The notes beneath the pieces were generated by a model. That model saw only the letters and a list, made by a program, of their open reading frames with translations. It was not told where the DNA came from and searched no databases. Shown here piece after piece: positions 19,315-26,131 of a stretch of 26,131 bases of DNA. Source of the DNA: Chara braunii (Eukaryota; Streptophyta; Charophyceae; Charales; Characeae). The stretch covers positions 1,008,058 through 1,034,188 of the forward strand of contig BFEA01000095.1 of assembly GCA_003427395.1 (NCBI GenBank), given 5' to 3'. Position numbers and translations under genes: made by a program. Position 1 is the stretch's first letter; each line of letters opens with the position of its first letter.

Positions 19315-20701
19315 ATTATTCAAGCATGGCAGCATTGCAAACCTGATCAGGTCGCAGAGCCTACCACGAGAGCACGAGTCCTGAAACAACACCTCTTTGA
19401 AAACCCCCGACTTCTGAACTCAAAAGGAGTGCAGTTTTCTGCAAATACAAGATCAGGCTCATACGGAATGAAATGGATTCAACGAGGTGTATCCCGGATC
19501 GAAGACCTGTGGGACGAGTTAACAAGTCAATGGAAATCACCAGAGCGACTGAAAGTGAAGTTAGGGATGTTACCATGTCAAAGTGAGAGACCGGCAGAGT
19601 TGATCAGCGCAGTCCCGACGGAATGGTGTGCACTATTGGGGCCGGAATAGATTCTGCCAACTGGCACATGGTTCAAGAAATGTATAGAAGACAGAGAGGA
19701 ATTCTTGCAACTGGAACAGTGGGACCAAGGAGTCCTGGGGAAGTGTACCCTTGCCAGGTATCAGAGGATAGCTCCGGGACTGCAGGAACTAAAGAGGGTG
19801 GGAACATCAGTTAACCACGGATTCAGTAATTTACAAGAGATACGAGTGTCAGTGGAAAGGAGAAGGGGAGCACCAACGTGGCATCTGGAGGCAAATGGCA
19901 CAGATTATGTGACCCTGAGAATAGATCAACAGAGCTGGGGATGGAAGAAAGGTGAAGAAGAAATGACGTGGGAACTGAGTAATCAAACAGTAGCTATCCA
20001 GCACAAAAGGCACTTATTAAGTGATCAACTGACAAGCAGGGCATCCTCTGAGAAATGGCAGAAAACCCTACCTCACCTGGACCCACCGAGCTCAAAAGAG
20101 TTGCAGACTCTCTGGGATCAGCTGAGTAAAATTCCGTCGCAAAAACTGGCTTCACTACTGTGGCTCCAGTCTCACCAAGCAGTGCCAGTGGCTAGGTGGC
20201 TGAGACAGAGAGGTATGTCAGTCAGAGAAGCTTGTGGCAGGTGCAACTGGGTCTTCGAGACTATGCACCACCTCTGGTGGGTGTGCCCGAGATCCAGAAA
20301 GTGGTGGGACTGGTGGTACGCACATTGGAAGCCATGGTCTGGTAGAGCAGACCTGACAGGTGAAAGATGGACCTTATTGGGAACACTGCCGGAAGGCACA
20401 GCCAATGACAAGGGATGGGGCTACGCGGCACAAGTCCGCAGAGCAGTGATGTTATGGGTGATCTGGGTCGCCCGTAATGATTTGAGATTCAAAGGGCAGG
20501 AAACGTCAGATGCAAAGGCGGAGAACCTTTTCAGGAAGTTGCTCTTGCATGAGATCAGGGCAGATTGGAGAAGGAAAGCGAACAGGGGAAGAGACAGATC
20601 AGGAACTAGATGGTTCCAAACCACCTGGGGCCGGAGCTCTAAAAGTATTGCAGGTCACAAGAGACAAAAAGCTGAAGTTCTCAGCCTGGTGGAGTAGGTA
20701 G
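19315..20701 (+). pseudogene. AF polymerase, C-terminal part with zinc finger
   Basis: This continues AF in phase after D, starting IIQAWQHCK. Shared family blocks are KWIQRGVSRIEDLW (C has KWVQRGVAVIGDIW), SQKLASLLWLQSHQAVPVARW and a complete zinc finger CGRC...HHLWWVC, followed by DWWYAHW, a GWGYAAQVRRAVMLWVIW helix and ADWRRK. There is one stop, TAG at 19648, where GPE-stop-ILPTGTW suggests a lost CAG. Near 20630 the frame shifts by one base: the shifted frame ends LKFSAWWSR at 20701, which fits the SPWLDR and SPWLTTV ends of C and B, while the unshifted frame ends at 20697. AF is thus much better preserved than B or C. Confidence 0.87.
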
Positions 20702-21036
20702 GCGGTATGAGGAGGAGTGTAGTTAGGGAATAAGGATAGAGAAACCAGGTGCACTCGGTTTCAGTCGGCGGCCACTGTAGGCTGCAAACGGTCGGGTTGG
20801 GTGGGAGAGTGCCACGGGGCTCAAAAGGAACACAGGGTTCCTCTCGGTCGTACTGGGCCGACTTCAGACCGTATTAGGTCTGTGAATTAGGAGCAGTAGG
20901 GCGAAGAGGTAGGAGTAATGCGCTGTTAGGATGGGTAAGCGATTTTGGACAGAATAGTATAGACATGATGGAGATTCATTGGACGGTATAACCTTTTCAA
21001 GCTAAACTGGCTGATGCTGCCAGGGTTAATCCGGGT
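20702..21036 (+). other. 3' UTR of element AF
   Basis: 335 bp of non-coding sequence. Its end, AAGCTAAACTGGCTGATGCTG then AATCCGGGT, matches the corresponding part of element C. The next conserved bases (GGAATTGTGA) are missing here; the rest resumes at 21795. Confidence 0.75.
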
Positions 21037-21131
21037 AAGGCATCTCAAGGATGACACTGCTCCTTCTGGACAACAGCAGCGACAAAGCGGGACATCGGTT
21101 CATACGGACTGCTGGGATGTGGGCAACTGGC
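21037..21131 (+). repeat. 95-bp direct repeat, copy 1
   Basis: It matches 21272-21366 at 90 of 95 positions without gaps. The copies start 235 bp apart. Copy 1 starts exactly at the AF junction. Confidence 0.9.
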
Positions 21132-21271
21132 TCACCACCCTCATCCTCCTCTCCACCCAACACCCCCTCACCCCCCCTCCCTCCCTGCCCAGAACACAGG
21201 GTCGGGCCAGCCGAATTCAGTACACATCAGCAGGTGATCTCACTGATAAGGGATGGGACTGCAGCAACTAC

Positions 21272-21366
21272 AAGGCATCTCAAGGATGACACTGGTCCTT
21301 CTGGACAGCAGCAGCAACAAAGCGGGACATCAGTTCATACGGACTGCTGGCATGTGGGCAACTGGC
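21272..21366 (+). repeat. 95-bp direct repeat, copy 2
   Basis: The partner of 21037-21131. The spacer (21132-21271) contains a C-rich CCTCC/CACC segment. Confidence 0.9.
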
Positions 21367-21794
21367 CCAGAAGGCTCTGTAGTTCTACCCGCCAAAACCC
21401 TTTCTTAGATAAGCCCGACATGCTGGCAAAACTCCTTTTTCAGCAAGAGAACTCGGTAGCTTATAGGTATCATAACGACTGTCACAACAAAAGCATGTTG
21501 GTTTTTCTAGCTGTAGTCGTGGCAATGGGGCATACCGCCTCTCACGAAGGGAGCTCTGATAGGCAGGCCGCTCAGGCAATTGTGCACCTCTACTGACTGA
21601 ACTTCATTCAGAACAGGTCAGCCTGGTAGCTTGGCAGCTTGATGTTGACACAAATGCATGATTGACCACATGATTTCCAGCAGGTGCTGCTCCCCACCAA
21701 TAGATGGAGCCTCCCCGGCGGTGCTAGCGGTGTGGGCTTTTACCAGCACCCCGGCACCCCTAGCTCCCGCTTGGCTGTTTAAAAAAAAAAAAAA

Positions 21795-21853
21795 GGACCC
21801 CGGCCTCAACCTTTGGTATATTGGAATGAAAAAAAAAGAAAAAAAAAGAAAAA
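21795..21853 (+). other. 3' terminus and A-rich tail of element AF
   Basis: GGACCCCGGCCTCAACC keeps the 3' half of the family hairpin (GGTCCCCGRCCTC in B, C and D). About 20 bases follow, then an A-rich tail (about 21829-21853, interrupted by G's), directly followed by the AF target duplication. Confidence 0.65.
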
Positions 21854-21866
21854 GAATCCAGCCCAG
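21854..21866 (+). repeat. Target-site duplication of element AF, right copy
   Basis: GAATCCAGCCCAG, an exact partner of 1066-1078. In phase it reads ESSP, and element E coding sequence continues from it. Confidence 0.8.
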
Positions 21867-24365
21867 TCAATGTAATGATAGTAGAACAGTTAGTTGAGCT
21901 GGTAGCTGGAGGAGAGGACAGCCTTGCTATAGTGCTATTGGACTTAGCAAAGGCATATGATAGAGTAGGATGGGAGTTTTTGCAGGCGGCACTCACCGCT
22001 TTTGGATTTGGACCAAAATACAAAAATGCAGTGAAAAGTTTACTGCATGGCGCTCCTTCCAGGGTCTGCATGAATGGGGTGTTATCACCGCCGATTTTAT
22101 TGAGCAGGTCAGTGAGGCAAGGTTGCCCAGTAGCACCATACTTGTACCTGCTGTATGTAGAAATAATGCACATTTTGATCAGATCCAATCCAGAAATTCC
22201 GGGATACTTGCTGCCCTCTGGAGAAAGATTGAAGTCAGAAGCATTTGCAGATGACTCTGCAGCGTTCACCCCTGTCGATGACCAAGCATTCTTTGCACTC
22301 AGAGAAACTGTATCTGTTCTGTCAATCATCACAAGCCAAGGTTAACTGGTCTAAATCTTCAGTCCTGATACCTCCGGGCGAACAACCTCCCCTTAACTGG
22401 GGACTCAGGGTTGTAGTCCCAGGGGGACAAGAAAGACTATTGGGTCACCAAATCTCCTTCGACACACTGCTGATACAGGATTCTTCGATATCTACAGCAG
22501 GTCTGAGAACGGCACTCCAACCGTGGGTCAAGTACAAAGGTGTCAGCCTGTTTGGCCGAGCAGCGGTGATCAATAACGCAGCCTTGTCCACGTTGTGGTA
22601 CCGCAGGGTAATCCACCAACTGGATGGAGCATCGCTGCAGATGATACGCCATGTGCTAACCCACTATCTGTGGAAAGAAGAAATTGATGATGATAACTTT
22701 CTGCCAAAGGTAGCATGTGAAACAGTAAACCAACCTAAACGGAACGGAGGATTAGCAATATTGGACCCGGAGAGACAGATAAACGCGCTTCTAGCGAGAT
22801 GGGTCCCATGGGCAATTCTGCAAAGCCCACGCACGCCATGGAGACAATTAGCCGAGTTTTATATTTGCTCTTGGTTGGAATGGACTGACATACGCTGTAT
22901 TTGGCTGGCTGTGCTCAATCCGGAGTACCAGAAGAAGCGGCTGCCACCAGGAGTATGGGCAGGAATTTTAAAAGCCTGGAGGGGTGTTTGCCCGAAACTG
23001 CAACCCCCCCCGTTGGTTTTTGAAAAATTGATGACCCAACCATTGTTTAACAACCCTTGTTTACTCAACACGGAAGGAGTTCCGTTTCGATGCTTCAGGC
23101 CGAGAGAGTTCGGCAATGCATGGATGTCAAGAGTAGGGACAGTGGCAGACATTTGGGATGTCACTCAGTCAGACTGGAAAACAATTGAGGACCTGGCTCC
23201 AAGACTTCAAGGATTGTGGTATAAGGAACAGCACATGCATCAGCTGAGGAATGCAATTCTGCGACAATGGGTGAAAATTTTGAGAAGGGGACCACAACTG
23301 AAGAAAGGTAGGTGGTACAGGGATCTGCAGCAAGAGACACCAGACTGTATTTGGAAGATAGAAGACTATTCAGAGGCGGTGGAGATCCCGACAACTTGCT
23401 GGAAGGTGCAAGGAGGAGCAGACACCTTAGGAGAGCCCTTGCAGCTCTCTGAGGAACAACTCCCTCTTCCACCACCTAAGCAACTCTTGCCGATCTGTGT
23501 ACTAGATAACAAGCAAAGTTACAAACCTTACAGGTTGAAAGAGCCGCTGTACAGCTTGACGGTAGATCCTAGAGACTGGACATGGGAACACCCACAACAT
23601 AAAGACGAGCAGATTGGGATTGCAGACTACACAACGAAAGTGGGATACTTGATAACGACTCCAAGTGTGGACATCAACTGGTCGGTGGCAAGAAGATGGA
23701 TGACAACAGGATGGGTGAGAGACACGTTAACACGTCTGGTGACTGCTCTCCCAATATTTTGGAAACAACTCATGGAGTTGGTGGTGAGCAAGCATGCGAG
23801 CTTTCTGTGGCTACTGATGCACATGGCTATACCGATCAATACATGGTGTGCTCGCAGAACGACAAAGGCTACACCAGAATGTGGCTTGTGCCCGGGAACT
23901 CGGATAGAGGACATCCATCATTTTCTTCTGCAGTGCGAACTTTCCAGACCCCTCTGGGACTGGTGGCGTCAATCTGGGGTCCCAATCCCGGGTGCGGACT
24001 CCCGGTGGGAGGACGAATTTATTCTCCTGGGAACAGCCGCAAGAAGAGTAAAGACACAGACTCAGTTCACTCATGCAGAGGAAACCATAAGAGGAGCCAT
24101 TCTGTGGACCCTTTGGAACATTCAAAATTCTAGATTGAGAAAGAATGAGCACCTGACACCACCGATGGTTAGAGCTGAAATTAAATATTCCATTAAGCAA
24201 GCAATATCGGCAGATTGGGAATACCGAGTCCAAAAGAAAGGATTCTCGAGTAAAGCTGTAAAGTGGTTTGGACACAGATGGGGAAATTTCTCGGGATTGA
24301 TTTCTGCAGACGCAACCCAGGAAGGGTCATTTTTGCTGCGATTTTCAAATTTCTTTGTTGCTTAA
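21867..24365 (+). pseudogene. Element E polymerase, RT to C-terminus, one frameshift
   Basis: It continues from 1078. RT motif A is LLDLAKAYDRVGW, followed by RQGCPVAPYLYLLYVEI and the catalytic FADDSAAF (about 22240-22265), all intact. Phase 2 ends at TAA near 22343. The correct continuation, CQSSQAKVNWSKSSVLIPPGE, is in phase 3, so a single-base change lies near 22310. From there a 706-residue frame is open to TAA 24363-24365, with GGLAILDPE, a zinc finger (CGLC...IHHFLLQC, about 23880-23935), LWDWWRQSG, an AILWTLWNI helix and the end LRFSNFFVA. The shared layout but low similarity to B, C, D and AF marks a different LINE lineage. Apart from the frameshift and the 5' truncation it is the best preserved polymerase in the window. 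Confidence 0.9.
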
Positions 24366-24691
24366 TCCTTTTTGAGACACAGAATTGGTTTGGTTTGGTT
24401 TACTGAGATTAGCAGAGAGTTAAGTAGAGCTTAATAGAATATTCATCTGCTTGTGAGTAGACTCTTAAATAGGTTCTAAGAGTAGTGTAGGCAAGATAGG
24501 AATTTGAGTTTGGAGATTACCATTGCTTGGTTTTTCTTCGGGTTTTCTTTGGGGATTGAACCGTCCATACACAGTTTCCCACCGTGGTTGGGATGGGTTT
24601 GGCCAAGAGTGCCTTGCCCAGCCCGCATGCCACGGCATATGTAAGGGACGCCGGACCCGATTTCCGGCAATGAATGAGATGGCAATCCTTT

Positions 24692-24695
<4 letters not shown>
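24366..24695 (+). other. 3' UTR of element E
   Basis: About 330 bp without coding signal. It lacks the GAGGTC hairpin of the other family. It has its own stem-loop, GCCGGA (24650-24655) with TCCGGC (24663-24668) around a seven-base loop, 27 bases before the tail. Confidence 0.75.
24650..24668 (+). repeat. 3'-terminal stem-loop of element E
   Basis: GCCGGA-CCCGATT-TCCGGC, a six-bp stem. It sits where the B/C/D hairpin would be but is unrelated in sequence. Confidence 0.6.

Positions 24696-24722
<27 letters not shown>
24696..24722 (+). repeat. Poly(A) tail of element E
   Basis: 27 A's follow CTTTTCTT. The sequence after it (GGGTCCGCAGTGG) has no copy that I can find near 1042. Confidence 0.85.
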
Positions 24723-24724
<2 letters not shown>

Positions 24725-26075
24725 GTCCGCAGTGGTGGCACTACCGAAAGTAAGAGCCTTGCCGCTATTGCGACTCAGTTCATGCTGTCGAGACAGAAAA
24801 ACATAGCCGCCATAGCGGGAGACCACAGTCCGCCGGGGCCTATGCTCCCACCTTGACGTGGCTTCAGGTACGCTACCACGAGAGGAACTCATCCACATTC
24901 GTGACAACTACCTTATCTTTGCGTCGCAGTGGCCGTCTTGGAGACATAAAACGTGTCCCTGATCTTGGCTCAGATGTGATTTATTTTTTGAATTTTTTTT
25001 TAATAGATTTGGACCATTTCTCGATTTATGCGTGTCATCCTTGTATCACGGATGTCCCGAAGGACTTTTTTTTTAGATTTGATTATATGGCTGGCGGCCA
25101 AAAAAAAAAAAAGAAGAAAAAGGACAAAAGAAAATTTAGACGATGAGAAAGGGAGACGCAGCTACTGGCAAAATGGTCTGTCTTTGCGTTAGCCGGACCA
25201 CCACCGGCGGCCCCACCCCATCTCTGACTACCGCTGTTGGGGCGGGGGGCAACATGATTTACCTCTTTTGCGAGGCCCTATGCTTGCAGGGGTCCCGTCT
25301 AGATAGTCTTAGGAGTAGGTAGTAAATGCGAAAAACGCAAAAAAAGCAAACGCGGTAGCTCAGTGCTAACGCAGCGCTAACGCATCGTCCCGGGCGGCGT
25401 TTGGGCGCTGGGGGATCGCGCTCGGGTTGACGACAACAGTTGACCTAAAGCACCTTTTCCATCAATAGGTACTCCCATGACTGCCAATCTTGGCGCGAGC
25501 TCGGCCATGGTGGCGTGGGGAGGTGCGTGGGGACGCACAGTGGGGTGCGCCGAAGGGGTTTGATTGGCTCCTGGCTGTAGCTCATCTCGGTTGACATTAT
25601 GTCAGGAATCCTGTCTAAGCCGAGGAAGGACAGTTGCTGAGTGGTGGGGACGGCTTGAAGGCGGGATCCGGACGTCGCCAAAACACCTTACGGAACCGAC
25701 CGGGGGCTATTTTGCCCCTCGGTCTTCGATACGGAATGGCCGCTGCGTTATCTCGCTCCTGTTTTGGGAGTGACCTGCGGTACGTGCCTGCTCTGTTGGG
25801 GGCAACCTGCGGCAATTGGGAGGAACGGATGGGGTTTTACGGGGATAATACGCTGGAGAATGAGGATGAAAGGGCATCGATAAAACGTCGTTTTCAGGGA
25901 GAGACAACGGATTTCTGCTGTGACCGGTATCGCCCACCGTCGACGACAACGGGCTTCAAGCTGTGAACGGGACTTTTCCTTGTTGTTGCCTTAAGCTGCG
26001 AACGGACGGGATTCTTCGCAGTTGTGGCTAACGCTCCTGCTTTGGGCGTGATGTCAATTTCTTTTTCCGAATCTT

Positions 26076-26080
<5 letters not shown>
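24723..26080. other. Right flank without a supported gene
   Basis: About 1.36 kb outside the LINE nest. It contains T-rich tracts (about 24975-25010 and 25066-25074), an A-rich tract (25101-25130), a GC-rich part (about 25190-25260 and 25380-25440), an imperfect hairpin (25698-25724) and degenerate repeats (25750-26050). The longest frames are about 110 residues and overlap on both strands, and none resembles a known protein. A tRNA-like GGTAGCTCAGTG (25353-25364) lacks a matching B box. Confidence 0.55.
25698..25724. repeat. Imperfect hairpin
   Basis: GACCGGGGGC and GCCCCTCGGTC pair with one bulged base around a short A/T-rich loop (CTATTTTG region). Its role is unknown. Confidence 0.5.

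Positions 26081-26131
<51 letters not shown>
26081..26131. repeat. (AG)n microsatellite, right edge
   Basis: A pure AG repeat running to the end of the window, the same unit as at the left edge. Confidence 0.97.

Larger units (their letters stand above)
21037..21794 (+). mobile_element. Poly(A)-ended insert in the AF 3' UTR, unknown family
   Basis: A 758-bp stretch splits the conserved AF 3' end between CCGGGT and GGACCCCGG. It starts with the first of two 95-bp direct repeats and ends in 14 A's (21781-21794), so it is probably a retroposon. I find no convincing A and B boxes, no protein and no target duplication. About ten conserved AF bases are absent at the junction, so a deletion may have come with it. 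Open frames across it are not protein-like. Confidence 0.5.
1079..21853 (+). mobile_element. LINE element AF, 5'-truncated, split by elements C and D
   Basis: The pieces are 1079-1330 (polymerase thumb region), 13969-13993, 19315-21036 (polymerase C-terminus and 3' UTR) and 21795-21853 (3' terminus with A-rich tail). It is the same family as B, C and D. Joining the pieces gives a continuous protein alignment: RIKSRF at 1313-1330 is repeated as IKSKFWKD at 13970-13993 and continues as IIQAWQHCK at 19315. Element C has IKSLFWNNVLQAWKQVK at the same place. Flanking 13-bp duplications bound the element. It is 5'-truncated, so it never had ORF1, ORF2 or the endonuclease here. Confidence 0.8.
1042..24722 (+). 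mobile_element. LINE element E, outermost host of the nest, 5'-truncated
   Basis: Two pieces, 1042-1078 and 21867-24722, are read as one element split by AF. Three observations support this. Exact copies of GAATCCAGCCCAG flank the gap. The phase continues across it (CCA, then G from 1078 joined to TC from 21867). The left piece encodes the block that normally lies just upstream of the LLDLAKAYD motif found in the right piece. The element starts inside the reverse transcriptase and ends in a 3' UTR plus poly(A) (24696-24722). Its polymerase is clearly diverged from B, C, D and AF, so it is a separate family. I did not find a TSD for E itself. Confidence 0.7.

Noticed and set aside
13994-20701. 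Twin-priming inversion joining D (-) and the AF right part (+)
   Set aside because: Both pieces contain the polymerase C-terminus and belong to different subfamilies. The target duplication and the AF reading frame show D is an insertion into AF.
25349-25440. tRNA gene or SINE head near GGTAGCTCAGTG
   Set aside because: Only an A-box-like string is present. The candidate B box (GGTTGACGACA) fails the consensus, the spacing is too long, and no cloverleaf pairs.
1-26131. CRISPR array, operon or prokaryotic island
   Set aside because: There are no regularly spaced repeats. Poly(A) tails, LINE domains and pol III boxes mark a eukaryotic sequence, so the non-ATG bacterial-style starts are not meaningful here.

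Overview
This window is eukaryotic, repeat-derived DNA. Almost everything between about 1.04 kb and 24.72 kb is a stack of non-LTR (LINE) retrotransposons inserted into one another, plus tRNA-derived SINEs. The LINE polymerases have an APE-type endonuclease, a reverse transcriptase and a C-terminal C..C..H..C zinc finger of the zf-RVT type. That combination is typical of plant and streptophyte LINEs, so a land plant or charophyte alga with a large, repeat-rich genome is the best guess; the species cannot be named from sequence alone. I found no unique host gene. Both window edges are (AG)n microsatellite, as expected of a scaffold ending where assembly failed.

Layout by nesting, outermost first. 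Element E (+, 5'-truncated in the RT) is at 1042-1078 and 21867-24722. Into it inserted element AF (+), with the 13-bp target-site duplication (TSD) GAATCCAGCCCAG at 1066-1078 and 21854-21866. AF was itself split twice by antisense elements: C (-), with near-identical 15-bp TSDs at 1315-1329 and 13969-13983, and D (-, 13994-19307), with the 7-bp TSD GAAGGAC at 13987-13993 and 19308-19314. C was split in its 3' tail by B (+, 1383-9970), with TSD (A)nGATCTT. B was split in its 5' UTR by SINE copy 2 (about 1440-1859). A further poly(A)-ended insert lies in AF's 3' UTR (21037-21794). When the inserts are removed on paper, the AF and E reading frames each run across their insertion points, independent support for the order.

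Element B is the most complete. It has a 5' UTR, ORF1 (a gag-like protein with a zinc knuckle), a middle ORF2 of unknown function, and ORF3 (endonuclease-RT-zinc finger), followed by a 3' UTR with a short hairpin, AATAAA and 62 A's. ORF2 and ORF3 overlap by the four bases ATGA. ORF1 and ORF2 share GTGA, perhaps a decayed ATGA. Element D keeps an intact ORF2 whose TAA directly abuts the ORF3 ATG (TAAATG). The family therefore looks like a three-ORF LINE whose downstream frames are probably translated by termination-reinitiation. A GAGGTC-CCC-GACCTC hairpin near the 3' end recurs in B, C, D and AF and is a candidate recognition site for the RT.

All the elements look dead. B has 13 in-frame stops and three frameshifts in its polymerase. 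D has nine stops but not one frameshift over about 1,427 codons, and the stops that can be aligned to a paralogue are explained by C-to-T or G-to-A transitions, pointing to decay by cytosine methylation.

The flanks (560-1041 and 24723-26080) hold two imperfect inverted repeats, a second, 5'-truncated SINE copy (151-559), A- and T-rich tracts and degenerate repeats, with no gene I can support.
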